From contig CM056876.1 in the NCBI GenBank assembly GCA_029876055.1, forward strand, positions 3,844,001 through 3,908,000: a stretch of DNA of 64,000 bases, written 5' to 3'. Below are positions 10,780 through 25,700 of this stretch, piece after piece. The number at the start of each line of letters is the position of its first letter. The stretch's first letter is position 1. The position numbers were made by a program, and so were the translations under genes. Source of the DNA: Madurella fahalii (taxonomy: Eukaryota > Ascomycota > Sordariomycetes > Sordariales). The notes beneath the pieces are model-generated. The model was not told the origin of the DNA, made no database searches, and worked only from the letters and a program-made list of their open reading frames with translations.

Positions 10780-13700
10780 GTGGGATTCTCCAATATATCC
10801 TCCATATCAATGTGTATGCCATGCTCAGCGTACTCCTCCAAGAATCTCACCGGCGCGATCTCGTCGCCCCAGACATCGAAGTATGGCGTATCCCAAGCGA
10901 TGGTGTCTGCATCCGGAAGAACTTTGCTCCAGACCTGCTCAACAAGGGACGACTTGATCGGGATGAGCGGCGGGCCGTCCCTTGCAAGCAATTCCCACAG
11001 GTGCGGGCTCGCCCCCACGGAAATGGAAGAGAATATGCTGAGCGTGGCGCACAACTTGTCGAGCAGCGTTTCCGCGACGGCCGGCTGCACCACCGAGCTG
11101 CACGATCCAATCTCCACCTTGAACGAGTCCGTATGGGGTGTGGTCTGCACCCAGAGATCCGCCGAGTCGTACGCCGGCCCGAGCACGCCCATCTCGCACT
11201 TGAGGTTCTCCGCCAAGCTAAACTCCTGCCCCTGCCCTCCATCTCGACCAAGTTGTTGATGCTGTACAACCGAGCTGAACCGGGTCCAGTGTGGCCAGTC
11301 GGTGCAGTTCTTGATCAGGCGGCGGAAACCGAGACTCTCGTGAGGCATGGCGGCCATCTGTTGTTCCTGGACCAAGGCAAGGAGATTATGGATGCTGTCC
11401 ATGGCGTCGACCTTGACCCTCACGGGGATAATGTTGATGCACGGCCCGGTAATGTCGTCGATGCCAGATACCGGCAGGTTGCGGCCAAAGACGAGATTCC
11501 CGAAGACGATATCTCGCTGGCCCGACATCTTGGCGAGCACTAACGCCCAGGCCGCCTTGACTAGTGTGGCTTGGGACATACCAGCGACATTGACCGGGAT
11601 AGGGGGCAACGTTCGTGTGCGAATCGTGTCGACGTTGTGCTTATGCGACGGTCCAGAATGTTCCACAATCTCCGTCATAGACGATCCCTCCAGCAGATGG
11701 CCCCAGAAGTTGATGGCCTCTTCCTCCCTGAAGGTGGCACCCTGAATGAACTTGCCGAATGAAGGGCGCTGCTTCGGCTCTTGGCCATTGTAGCACTTCT
11801 CCAGGTCTTGTGTAAGTAGTGGAAGACTCATGCCGTCGTACTGGGCATGCGACATGCGCATGATCAGGACGTAGTGGCCGTCTGCGTGTAGGACAAGTTT
11901 GAACCGAACGATCGATTGCGAGAGGTATGCCGAGCGCTGGGTATCTTGCTCGACAAGCCACCGAATGAAGTTGTCGTCGGCATAGTGCTCACTGCCATAG
12001 CGCAGGAACTCGATCTGGTACGACCTCAGAACGACCTGCATGACTTGGCCGTGGATCGTCGTGAATAAGGTGCGCAGAATTGGGTTGGATGCGACCATCT
12101 TCCGGCAGGCCTGCTCTAGGCGGAAAGTGTCGAGATCGCCGTGGAGCCGGAAGAGGAAGTAGTTAGTGTTGCCTCGGCTCCTCATCAGGCCATGGCTGAC
12201 AGCCCACGCCTGGTAGTCGGTGGCCGGATAAACATCCTCGACATCTCCGGGGAAAACCGACAGCTGCCTGCACACCGCCTCAAGAACATCTTCCCTCTCC
12301 AACTCCAGAAAATCCACCACCGCGAATGCCTCATAGTCTTGCTGGAACCCCGGCTCGACGACTGCAACCTCGTGTTGGCCGAGCGCGTTGCCCTGTGCGG
12401 CAAACCCGCACAGCTCCTCGAGTGTCGGATGCTGGAAGATATCCGCCACTGTGATCTTGATCTGCTTCCTCTCAGCAGCAGTGACCAGCCGCATAGAGCT
12501 GATAGAGTCCCCTCCTAGCTGGAAGAAGTTGTCGGTCGAAGTGATCTCCTCCGGCTGAATTCTCAGGATATCCGCCCAAAGTCGCTTCATCTCCTGCTCC
12601 AGGTCGTCCGTGGTCCTCGTCATATCCGAGCAAGACTCTGGCTTGCTCAGTCCCTGTGACGAAATGACCTCCGAGTCCGCGATTTCTCCCCGAAGCATCC
12701 CTAGCGCATCAGGTTGCAAGCTAGCATTGGCAGCAACCAGATCGCTTTCCTCGAGCTGAATCTCCCTCACCATCTTCTTCCCCCCTTCACACAACTGTCC
12801 CAAAACGCGCACGAACTGATCCACCATCTTTTGCACCTCCACGCTTTCCACCAACTGATGGTCATAACAAACAGATACCTTCATCTTGCCCTCCTCCCCA
12901 ATAATGAACTGTACCGATAGCGGGTAACTCATCGCCGGCGGCGCGCCAACATCGACCGGTACGATGCCAAGTCCGAGGTCAGTCGGCGCCGAGGACTCCG
13001 GAGCAATAGTCACCAAGCAGCCAAAGTTGCACGCTACCGCAGCGCTCGGACTAGCAGCCCTGATATTCTGCAGACCAGCATGCTGATAGGGAATCATGTC
13101 AACCATGCTATTCTGCATGCTGGAGAGGACGTCTTGGATGGTTGCGTTGCCATCCAGCGTGCAGCGGACTGGGACAGTAGTGATCATTGGGCCCTCAGTC
13201 TCGGTAACCGCATCCTCAGAGCCGTTGCGTCCACTGAGCGTCTCGCCGAAGACGACATCGTTAGCCTCCTCGCATTGAGCGAGGACCATGGCCCAAGCAA
13301 CGCGGATCATGGTTGAGGCGGTGTGTGTCTTGGATCGGAGAACCGGCAGTGTGATCTCCGAGTCGATCGTTGAGTCGGCAGAAGGAACATAGCCGTCTGG
13401 GATGCTTAGGAAAGTCGCCGGGTGAGCATTATCAAGGTAGCGACTCCAAAAATCCTGTGTCTCATGCCCCTCAGTGGAGCAGAGCTGCTTGATGAATTCC
13501 CCGAAAGGCGGCCTGGGCGCAAGCTCCTCGCCCCTATAAACCTTTTCAACATCCTCCAGGAGCATCCGCAGAGACGCCGCATCGTAAACAGCGTGGTGCA
13601 TTGTCAAGATGAGGTACTTCAAGTCGGTACTCTCTTCAGCAATGGCGAACTCGGCCAAAGGAGCACCGAGCGCAACCCGAGGGGATGCGGCGAACTCATC

Positions 13701-16700
13701 AAGACTGCTAGCCCGCCGCCAGGTGAGGGGCTTCTTAACGACGACCTGATAGAGCCCAGACCGCATGCTTCCGCCCGCACTGTCGAGCTGTACAATACGA
13801 GTCCGAAGAATGCTGCTGGAGTCATAGACAGCATTCCATGCGCTCTTGTACCGGGCCAAGTCCAGGCCGCGGGGAAGCCGGTAGCAGTGACGAGCGACAT
13901 ATGCGCCAGCTTGCTTCATCGAGAGCACAAATAGCCCCTCTTGAAGCGGTGTGCAGGGATAGACATCCTCAATGTTGTCGACGGGGATGTTGCATTGTTG
14001 GGAGACTTCATCTTCAACGTCCGGGGTCCACTCAATCATACTGAACGGCAGGGTAGTGTCTGGTACGAGGGCTGCTTGGCCGCTATTGGCAATATGCTCT
14101 GCCTTCCGTGCCATATCTGCAAGCTTCGGTGTTTGCATAATAGCCGCGACATTCAACGCGATGCCACGGTTCCTTGCCGCCGTCACCAGTTTCATGGCTG
14201 TATAAGAGTCTCCTCCAACGTGAAAGAAACTATCATCAGCCATGATATGAGCTGGCGCTGACTTCATCACCTCTTTCCAAAGAGCCGCCAGCGCGACTTC
14301 CATCTCAGTTGCGGGAAGCCGTCCAGTTCTCTTTTCTCGTTTCGTCGGCAGGTTAACCCCAAGGGCCTTGATTTTCTTGCGGTCAACCTTGCCAGACGGC
14401 ATAAGTGGCATCTTGTCCAGAGGTACAATTGTCGAAGGAACCATGTATGCGGGAATCTTCTGCGCCATTTTGGCCTGAAGCGCGGCGACATCGACGTCAT
14501 CGTGGCCGATATTCTTAGCAGAGAAGAAGACCACCAGCTTGGGCGATTGGCCATCGGCCTGTACGATCTCGGCCACAACGTTCTCGGTCTCGGGGAAAAC
14601 TTCTCTGAACGCCTGCTCAATGTCTCCAAACTCGAGTCGCTGACCGCGGATCTTGGCCTGGGTGTCTTTCCTTCCGACGTACTGGAAAGAACCATCGGGA
14701 TTCTGGTAGACCAGATCACCAGTCTTGTACAGTCTGGTGCCTCGGCCGGGTCTCGCCCAGTCCGGGTTGCTTATGAATGCAGCCTTGGTCTTGACAGGCT
14801 CGTTCAGGTAGTGCCGAGCGAGGATGGGGCCCTCGATGAGAAGCTCGCCAATGCTGCCAATGCGAGCTAATCGGTTATGGTTGCGCGGGTGGACCACCCA
14901 GTAGCAGCAGGAGACTGCCTTGCCGATGCACTTCGGGCTGGATTCTTCCGTGACGAAGGAGTTGGCGGCGCTGCCAACACAGCACTCACTTGGCCCAAAG
15001 GCATTCACCAAGCGAACCTTGGACGACCAAGTAGAGATGTGCGACGTAGTCATTGGCTCGCCACACAAGGCCAGGCATGAAAGCGTCGGGACGTCCTCAG
15101 GCTCCAGAAGCGAAGCAACAGTGGGAGTGATAACAGCGAAAGTCGTCTTGGACTTGTTGATGAACGACGCAAGCTGGTTGGACCTCTCCTTCTCAGTTGG
15201 CACGCAAACGGTTGCACCAACCATAAGAGACCCAAGGATTTCCAGGAAGCTGGCATCGAAGCTGTAGGAAGCAAATTGCAACACCCTCTCGCCAGGGAGC
15301 TGGCCAATGGCCTGATGATATCCCTGCGTCGCAGTGCAGAACGACCGATGCTCGGTAACCGACCCCTTGGGCGTGCCAGTGGATCCGCTGGTGAAGACGA
15401 CATAAGCGGCATCGGCGCTCGACCGCACAGTCCTCTTGGCCATGGCAGATCTCACGGTAGTACCAGGGATACCGGATCGGCGCTTGAACATGTCCCTGGA
15501 GATGACGACCGTTGGAAGACCTAACCTGTTGAGGCACAGGTCAGCTTGGGTGGGAGAAGCCATGATCCGCTTGGCTTTGACAGTGTCGGCGATGCATCTT
15601 AGGCGCTCAAGAGGATGAGAAGGGTCCATGAGAACAATTGTGCCTCCGGCCTTTAGAACGGCCAGCATGGCGACAACGATCCAGATTGACTTCTCAAAGC
15701 ACAGGGGCACGACTTCCTCGCGGTCGACATCGGCCAAGAACCCTTGAGCGATTCTGCTGGAGAAAACCTCGAGTTGCTGATAGTTGAGAACATCCTCCGT
15801 TGACCAAAGTGCTTCGCGTTCGGGGTACTCTACGGTGCGCTGGGCGATCATCTCCTCAATGCGGATGTCGAGGGTCTTTGGCAGAGACTTGTTCCAAGCC
15901 CAAAGCTGTTCCGCATCTCTCTCGGAGGCGGTGTGTAGATCAATTGGACGGAGATCCGGATTCCGAACGATCTGTGAAAGGATCGCGGCGAAGGTGATGG
16001 CCATGTCGCTGGCACGGTTGTCGGAGATTTTATCACACCAGTAGCTCATGTGAGCCTTGAGGCATTGCCCATCATCGAGGGCCTGAACCACCAAGTCGAA
16101 CTGCGTGCCACATTAGTACCTAACCGTAACAGAGGAAACCAACGAGGGCACGAAAGAGGAAAGAATCAAACTCACCTCAGTGGGATCCTGACCACCCATA
16201 GGCCTGAAAACTAACCCTTGAGGGACGTCACCCCCCGCAGCCGCTTTTTGCATTGTCATACCAGTGTTGAACAACGTGCCCGATCCCAGTTCATGTGTGA
16301 TCTCCGCGAGTGAAGAGGTCTGATGCGCCAGGCTGTCAATGAAGTTGTCATGTACAGCCTCTGCGATCTGGGGGATTGGCTGCTCATGCGGCAGAGCGAT
16401 TCTCGAGACCAAGATATTGACTAGCGGCCCAACAATGTTTCCGATCTCCTCGACTGGCAGGTCCCTCCCTGAAGTGACAATACCGAAACAGCACTCATCG
16501 CGGTCGGCATTGACGTACTCGCGCAACGTGAGCGCCCAGGTGACTTGTAGCAGGGTGAACATCGAAACACCCAACTTGCGAGCAGCGCCCAACACCTTGG
16601 CGTAATTGATATTGTCAACGGGAATTTCCGCTTTGTGCAGGGCCTTCTCAGATTGCGGTGACTCCTCAGTTGGGAGGAAGCAGGGATCGGTGCTGTCCAG

Positions 16701-19700
16701 CAACTTCTTCCAGAAGCCAAGGTCCTCGGCGGTGTCCCTTGAGTGGATGTAGTCAATGTAGTTCTTCAAAAGCGGCTTAGCCGCCTCGAGGGGATGAGTT
16801 TCGCAAGCAAGGCTGAAGTCTCGGAGAATCACAGCCATCGAACCTCCATCGGCAATCGCGTGGCTCAAAAGAAAGCTGCAGAACACTCTGCCGGTGGAAG
16901 CTTGGCGAGCAATCCGGAGTTGGTGTTGAGGTGTCCTCCGGCAAAGCATCTCGGAGGGAACAGACTGGATCTTCAGGAATTCAACCAGTTCATCCCCGCT
17001 CATCGAAGCTGAGACCTGAGACTCAATGACATCAGGCTCATAGTCCCTGAGCACCAACTGATCGTAAAGACCATCCGTGGAGTTCTGCTCGATGAAGATG
17101 GTCCTCAAAACGGGGTGGCGACTGACTACAGTCTTCCAGGCCCGCCTCAGTTTCTCGAAATTGATTGACGTCGTGGTGGACTCAAGTTCGTAGACCGATC
17201 TGAACCAGTACATCTCGGGGTCTTTACTCTGGCTCAGCAGCATTCCTTGTTGGGATGGAGTGCAGGGGTAAATATCCTCCACATTTGTGTCCTCAATACC
17301 GATCGCCTTGAGGACAGGGTCCCGCGTGCTCTGCGGCGCCGTAGGCTTTGGAGAAAGGTCTTCCACATCACGGGAACCCAGCACGCGAGCCATGTGTTCA
17401 AGACTCTTCTGGTAATTCCCAATCCAGCGGTTGATATCCTCCCGGCGGCTGATGGTGCTGTTGAAGCTGAAAGTAAACACCAGTTGGCCGTTTTCCGACT
17501 CGGCATTGATGTCAATCAGCGAGAACTTCTTGTGCTTCTCGCTGACCTCGCAAGGATCCACGTTGATGTTGCGCCAGTGAACTTGCTTGAGAAGGGCCTC
17601 GGCGCGGTCGAGTTGCTGGAAGGAGCCGAAGTAATTGAACGAGACCTCGATATTGAAGGGCTTCTGCTCCAGGTCGAGGGAGCTAAAGTACGAAAAGCCC
17701 TTCTGAGGGGTGTTGCGGCGGACGTCCTTGACTTGCTTGACGTATTCCTGAATATCCTTGTTGCAACGTTGGCTGTCGATCCAAATCGGGGCAATCGTCG
17801 TGAACCAGCCCACAGTTCTCGAGAGATCAATAGAGTCATCCCACGGCTCCCGACCATGGCCTTCATTGTAAATTGGCGGGATATCTCTGTCCTGGAAAGT
17901 GGCGGCGAAGGAGTGCATCACCGCAGAGATAAACAGATCCAAAGGCTCGGTGCCAAATGCGTCGTTGCAATGACCGAGGAGCGACTCCGACATCCCCACA
18001 GGCAGGCTGAACTGATGATGCTCAAAGTCATTGGCGTAGTTGGGCTTGCCGGCCATGCCCCAGTACTTGTAATCTTGGCTTGGCACCTCGAAGGGAACTG
18101 TGGCAGTTCCAACCAGGGACTTCCGGTGCACGCTGAGCAGCCCGCACCATTTCTCAAAGGACATGCTGCGGTATGTCGAGATTGACCCAGTAACAAGGAA
18201 GTCCTCGAGATCCTTGAGAATTACTCGCCACGAAACCAAGTCAATGACGAGGTGGTGCGCAGTCAAGAAGACGTACTGCTCATCTCCGATGTTGAACAGG
18301 TCGCCAGCAAACACCGGGCCATTTTCGAGATCGAGGGACTGCTGAGTTTCGCTGATACGCTCTGTAGCTTCGGTTGGGAAGGTTGTTGCCGCTTGGATAT
18401 CCCATGACCGGAAGACGTACGAGTCCTCAATCCTTGGCTCGATCCATTGCTTGAATGATCGACCCAGTTTCTGGAAGCGAGCCCTGAGCATTGCATGCCG
18501 CCTAACGATGACATCCAGAGCCTTTTTGATGCCATCTTCATCAAGGCGCACCTTCGCACTGGAAGCCTTCAACAAGAAGCTCTGGTTGAAGTGATTCTCG
18601 CCGGGCGAGAGCCGGGTGAACATGCGTTGGATAGGGGATAATCCAAACATGGTAATGTTGTCCTCGTCTTGTTCATCATCATCCGCTTCCTGTGCTTCGG
18701 GCGTTATTTTTTCGGCAACCTTTCCAGGAGCAGTATCACCTGTAGTTAGGCCAAGATCGAGTCCCCCAAAGTTAGCAGCTAACTGCTTGATCGACTTTGC
18801 CTTGAGTAGCTGCTCAATAAGCAGTGGAATGCCCTTTCCGCGGCAATGGGCAACGACTTCCATAGCGCTGATGGAATCGCCTCCCATCTTGATGAATGAG
18901 CCAGCAGAAGGATTGATCGACTGTTCTGGGACGTTGAGAACCGCGCTCCAGATTTGCCGGATGGTCTTCTCAACCGTAGTTAAGCCTGAATCGGTAGCCG
19001 CAGTTTCTTCCCCAGTCCCAGTGCAGAACTGGTACATCTCCTGGGTAATGTTGATGATGCAGTCCGAGAGGAAACGCCGGTCAGTCTTGCCAGAAGCCAT
19101 CAAAGGCAACTTCTCGACAACAATCCAGCACGACGGGACCATAAAAGACGGCAACACCCCGGTTAGAGCTTCGGCGACGAGAGCAGCCGCGGAGGAGACC
19201 TCTTTACCGCCTATGACATCGATGCCTTCCGCTGGGTCTGACCCGGAAGTCAAACGTCCGGTAGCCCTCGATGTCGAGTCGGAAGCGTTAAGCGTCATGA
19301 CAGCAACAAGCTTGTTGGCACAGAGGCCATCTTTGATCAGCAGAACCGCGCACTGCTGAACCTGGGGTTGCTTCGCCATCTGCTCCTCGATTTCTCCCAG
19401 CTCTAGGCGTTGGCCACGCAGTTTCACCTGGTTGTCCCGGCGGCCGAGATACTCCATAGTTCCATCCTCTTGGTAGCGGACGAGATCGCCAGTCCTGTAC
19501 ATCCGTCTCTGACCGCCAGCCCAGGTAGGTTTGACAAAAGCCGCATTAGTTTTGGCCTCGTCATCCAGGTAGCCGCGAGCTAGGATCGGTCCCTCAACTA
19601 GGAGCTCCCCAATGGACCCAATCGGCACAAGCTTGTTATGGTCACGAGCATCGCTGATCCAGGCAATGCTACCGACGCTGTTGCCGATGGAGCTCTTGCC

Positions 19701-22700
19701 AGCCCGGAGGCTGTCGGGATCGGTGACATCATGCCCAGCGCAAATAACGGTGCATTCAGTGGGCCCATACGCAATAAGGACACGGCGGGAGGGTGCCCGC
19801 CATTTATCGATGAGCTGATAGCTTGCGGCCTCGCCTCCAAGTAGGAGGGTCGTGATCGATGGAACCTTGCGGGGATCCAGGAGTGCCAAGACCGATGGTG
19901 TAAGCAGAGCGTGGTTGACGTTATGCTCATTGACAAAGTCCATCAGCTTGTCTTTGTCCATGCGCTGTGCCTCGGAGGGGACGCAAACACAGCCGCCCAT
20001 GACGAGGGTGGTGAAGATTTCGGTAATGCATGCGTCGAAGCCGTACGATGCAAATTGCAGTGTCCTAGCCTGAGCGGTGTAGTTGAAGGCTCTACCATGC
20101 ATTGTAGATCCGCTGCATAAGGCCTCGTGCTGGATGAGGACTCCCTTGGGTGTCCCTGTGCTGCCGCTGGTGAAGAGACAGTATGCCAAGTCCGCCGGGG
20201 ACCTGGCACGGCTGAGTGACGCAAGGCTAGCTTTGTTGACGGTTGAGCTCTTCAAGGCTTCCATGCTGCGAGAGCCTACTAGAAGGTATGGAATGCTGAG
20301 ATTGCCACCAAGCTCTTGGCCAATATGCTCGTTCTGCTCGGAGCAGACAACGAGCGGCGCTTGAACTCGCCTTGCGATGCTCGCCAGTCTGTCAATAGGA
20401 TGCTTGGGATCCAGAGGCACAAAAGCAGCGCCAGCCTTCATGATCCCCAGCATGGCGATAATTGCCCACGAGCTCTTCTCAAAGCAGAACGGAACAAGGG
20501 TATTCGGAGTAACGGAATACTTCGAGACAAGATGCCGTGCCACGGTGCTAGCAAAAGCATCCAACTCGGAGTACGTCAGCGAAAGGTCCCAGCCCGAAAT
20601 CGCGGGCAAGTCGGCCGTGGACGAAGAATGGATGCTAATCAGTTGGTCACACTGCGCCTGGACTGCAGTCGTCGTTGCCGCGTCGTTCCATCCCATAATC
20701 TTCTGGAGCCCGTCGGTTGTAAGAAGGTTGACGTTCCGGAGAGGCTTGGTGATTGAGTCCAGGATGCCGTCAAGGGCCAGATTGAATGTGGAAGCGAGGC
20801 TTTTAGCCTGGTTAGCCGAGAGCACGTTACTGTTGTACGTCAAACTGATGTCGACGAAGTCCGGGGAGTCTCCAATATTCAACGCGACATCAAACTGGTT
20901 ACTGATTAGCCAACGAGGTCAAACTCACCCTGTACAATGCAGACTTACTTCACTAGGGTCCTCAACGTGTAACGGCTGAAACTCGACAGTCGACGAACTC
21001 GTACCCGGCGATGATAGCCTCTGCACAGACATAACCGTGTTGAAGAGACGGTCCCCGCCCATTCCCAAACTCCGTTGAATCTCCGCCAGAGAGCAAAGCT
21101 GGTGAGACAGGGAATTGGCATAGTCCGCATGCGCTGTCTTCAGAAGTGTGTCAACCTGCACATCGTCGCTCTCTAGCGAGATCATACAGACGAGCATGTT
21201 GATGAAGGGCCCGACGGCCTCTTCAATGCCCTGGATCGGGAGATCCCGGCCTGATGCCAAGTAGCCAAAGCACGGAGAGTTGTTGCCCGTGTATGCCCGC
21301 AGGATCAATGCCCAAGCTAGCTTGTAGACACTGGCGGCGGTGGTCTCGGCCTGAGCGCAGAGGGAGTGCAGCCGAACATGATTAGGGTAAGCAAAGTCGA
21401 GGTACTCCAGCTTCCGGGCCTGGCTTAGAGTTTCCATGTTAAGGTTGGGGAAGTGACAGGGCTCCGTGCCGCTGAGATAGGACTTCCAGAATTGGCGAGA
21501 CGAATCCAGATCTTGTTTACCAAGATATCCAATGTAGTTGCTGTAGGCGCTCTCGCCATTGACAGCAGCGACACGGACACCATCGTATGCCTTGACAAGA
21601 TGATCCAAGATGAGGTTGATAGATGACCCATCGATCAGAGTGTGGCTGATGTCGAGTTGAACCAACAGTTTCCCTGAGCCCTGCTGTGACAGCACAATTT
21701 GATGTGGTGGTCCATTCGAGATGTGATGCTCGGGCCGTCCCAGAGGGAAAACGGTGGCATCCTCACAGACCAGGACATTTGGCTCGAAGTCCTTCAATAC
21801 CACTTGGGTGTAAGTGGAAGCACTCTTGCCATCTGTCAAAGACGTTGTCTCGACAAAAATGGTCCGTAACATGGGGTGCTGCTTAACCACTTGCTTCCAA
21901 GCCATGATAAGCTTGTCAGCGGAGACCATCTTCGCATATTTCGAGACAACTTCCCACACGTATCTGACGGCATACAGTGTGGGGTCAACTGCTTGGCTGA
22001 CTAGGAGCGCCGTCTGCATAGGTGAGCAAGGATAGATATCCTGGATATTGCTGACCGCTACGCCAGCCTTGGGCAGGGTGAACTCGAGGAGTGTTGACAA
22101 CTCATCATAGCCCATCGGAAGGTTAGGCAGGTCCACAAGGGTAAGTGATACTTTCTCCTGCTTAGTCGTCGCGTGGATAAGATCACGCAATGTTTCCGAG
22201 CAGGCCTCGATCCACTGCTGCACAAGATGGCGGTGCTTGACTCTGTTGTTGAAGGTGAAGCCCACGGAAAGGACGCCGTTCTCCACGCCAGCAAAAACGT
22301 CGAAGATTGAGAAACGCGGAACGTCCGGGGCTGAATCCGGAGGTGCGTGGAATGGAGCCCAGCTCATTCTGTTAAACAGAGCCCCTTGTCGCTCGAGCTG
22401 CTGGTAGAGGCCAAAATAGTTGAAAGTGACCTCAACAGCGGACGTTGCATTTTGGGCGAACGATGTGAAGAATGACAGCCCCTTCTCCGGAATGCGGCGT
22501 CGGACATCCTTGACCTCCTTGAGAGAACGGAGAACATCACCACCGTGATTGGAGAGAAGGATCGGGCACATCGAGGTAAACCAACCAACTGTGGATGAGA
22601 TGTCAACATCGGGACGCCAGGTTTCCCGTCCGTGGCCCTCGTTAAAAATGGCCACCGGGCCCCGGACCGAGCAGAAGACTTGGTTAAAGGAGTGGGCAAC

Positions 22701-25700
22701 TGCCGTCAGGAGCAAGTCCAAAGGCTCAGTATTGAAAGCGTCGTTTGAACGACCCATGAGCAGCTCAGTAGACTGATCATCGAGAGAGAACTGTTGTTGG
22801 GTTACCTGCGCGGCGGTATTTTCTGCGCTAGTAATGCCCCAAAACTCGAAGTCTTGAGGCGGGATCTCGGGAGCATCCACCACAGAACTCGCACGCTCTT
22901 GTAGCAGCCGGCACCAGGTACGGAAGCTAGGAGGTTTCTGTGTTGCTTTCAGCTCTCCGCTCCGAAGGGTATCCTCAAGCTCCTGAAGGACAACTCTCCA
23001 AGATACGAGGTCGATCACAAGGTGGTGGCAGGTGATGAAGAGCACAGAAGCTCCATCCGACATCTGGTACATATCGGCTGCCATCAGGGGCCCGGTGGTA
23101 ACGTCCAGGCTATTCTGAGTTTCGGAAGCATAGTCGATAACCTTCTGGATCGTCCAAACGGATTCAAACTGGCGGCATTGCAAAGAGCCAGCGGCGTCTG
23201 TGGAAATGTATTGCTGCCAGTCTCCGTTCACCTCGTGGAACCTGGCGCGAAGCATGGGGTGACGTTGAATAATGGCAAGCAGGGCGCATTGAAGCTTGCT
23301 AAAGTCAACTTTATCCGTGAACCTTAGAAGATGACTCTGGTTGAAGTAGTTAGGCGCGGTAGGAGCCAAGGTCATCAACCACTTCTGGATAGGGGACAGA
23401 GCGAAAGGAGCCCCCGACTCAGCGTCGTCCTCGATGATGTCGTTGACCATAGTTTGAACCGTATCCGAAGTAGCAACACGCTGGCAGAACTCGGAGAGAG
23501 TCTTCACCTTGAGTATGTCCTGAACTGTGACGTTGATGCCCTCGTTTCGACAACGTGTCACCACTTGCATTGCCGAGATGCTGTCGCCGCCGAGCCGCAA
23601 GAACGAGGCCTTCGGACCAATTGTGTGTTGTCCGACATTAAGAATTTCGCTCCATATGACTCGGACTCGTTCCTCTAGAGGCGAGTTCATCGTTGGAATG
23701 TCGTCTGAAGAAGTGCCGGCCGAGAGCCCCGCTATGTGCTCGTAGGTCGGCTGATCCATCTGCTTGGTCCACTCGCTCACCATCTTCCGATTGGCTTTTT
23801 GCGAAGCCGGCATAAGCGGAATGGACTCGAGGACGATCCAGATCGCCGGAATCATGTATACCGGAACCTTCTGAGAGAGCCGCTCCTGGATGTCGGGAAC
23901 CCAGGTCCAGTCGTCGGCGTTGGCGAGAGTAATGTCCGTAGATGAGGCTGGCCCAGTTGCAGGCTTATCTTGAACCATAGAAAGAATGCCAACCAGGTGG
24001 TCCGCGCATGGACCTGCGCGCGGATATAGGACAAGCGCTTGCCGTACTCGCTCGTCTTTCCGGAGGTGGTACTCGATGTCTGGGAGTTCAACGCGCTGGC
24101 CGCGAATCTTCACCTGATCATCCCTTCTTCCCAAACAACTGATCGTTCCGTCGGTATTAACACGGCCTAGGTCACCAGTGTAATATACACGGGAGCTGCG
24201 GCCGTTAGCCCACTTGGCGGGCATGGGCTTGAACGAAGCCGCCGTTTTGGCCGGGTCCTTCAAATATCCTCGTGCAAGGATACCGCCCTCCACGACGATC
24301 TCACCGACTGCGCCGATAGGAGCGAGTTCAGAGGGACGGCCAAGGTCCGCTACCCACATCATGCCGCCGATGGAATGACCAATGCTGCCGTCAATCTGGG
24401 GTCCGTTGACGCTGTTCTTGGCGCAGTAGATGCAGCTCTCAGCCGGACCGTAAGTTACAATGAGCTCAAGATCTGGCCGTCCCGACCATCGCTCAATGTT
24501 GTCTTTCCCGGGCGCCTCGCCACCGAGGACGATGGTCCGGAGGCCGGGAATCGTGGTCGGGTCCATGAGCCGAGCGAACGATGGCGCGAAGAAAGCCCAG
24601 TTTACCCGATTCTCGTTTATGAACCCCGAGATTCCATTGAGGCGGGTAAAGTCGTCGGGGATGCATACGCAGCCACCGAAGACGAGCGTAGTTAAGAGCT
24701 CCGAGACGCTGACGTCGAACGTGTGTGACGAGAACTGTAAAACGCGGGAACTGGTCGAGTAGTTGAACGCCGCACCGTGTTCGGCCATGCTAGTGCAGAG
24801 AGTAGCATGTTCCCAAACGACCCCTTTTGGTGTTCCCGTGCTACCACTGGTAAAGATGGCATAGCATGGAGAGCTGGGCGATGCCTGCGGGTTGATCGGG
24901 GGGTTGCCGCGTTCCGGTAGTCGATCCAGTGTCTCCTGAGAAACCACGACGAAGTCCTTGACCGCGTTGCATGATATTAGGAGATCGGAATGCATCGCAG
25001 ACGTCAGGATGACTTTGGCATCGAGTGTGCTGATGATGCTCTGCAAACGGTCCAAAGGTTGCGAAGGATCCAGGGGAACGCAAGCTCCTCCCGCTTTGAG
25101 AATTGCCAACTGGGAAACGGGGACCCATTTCGATTTCTCAAACGCAAAAGGCGTGAAGCACTCGGGGCCAACTCCAAGGGACCGGAGGTGGCGAGCAAGT
25201 TTGGTAGATAACTTGTCCAGCTCGCTGTAGGTAAAGTCGCCATCCCATGCCAATACGGCAACGGCATTTGGGGTGGCCGCCGCCTGCCGGACAAACATGT
25301 CGTGCACACGATCGTGAACGAGGGGGGAAGCCGCCGAGTAATGTGAGCAATCTCAGCCCGGTCGCTCGGGCTCATGGTATCGATATCCTCAAGTCGAAGG
25401 TTCTTATTGAGCTCGCCTTCGCAAAGTTGCTGAAGTATATGCTCGAATGTGGTGAGGACACGGCTCATTTGCTTCTCGTCCATGATAAAGGAGTCGTAAG
25501 ACGCCGTCAAGGCCAGCTGAGAACCCATGGGCTGGCATTCCAGTGTTAGAGCGTTCGTCAGGAAGTCGGCGACTGAGCGTTCTGAGCTCCAGGCAAACCC
25601 ATCCTCGGACTTCTTGGCTCCCGCGTCGTGGTGGACAACCAGCAGACTCTGGAAATCGCACACAGCTGCTGCTGAGGGGGTAGACTTTTTAATGTTCTGC

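Noticed and set aside
9988..11259. 423-codon plus-strand ORF
   Set aside because: Antisense to the NRPS tail and C6 domain. Its Pro/Thr/Leu-rich composition is what the opposite frame of the Ser/Pro/Gly tail would give.
17247..18185. 312-codon plus-strand ORF over the NRPS
   Set aside because: Antisense shadow of the E4/C4 region.
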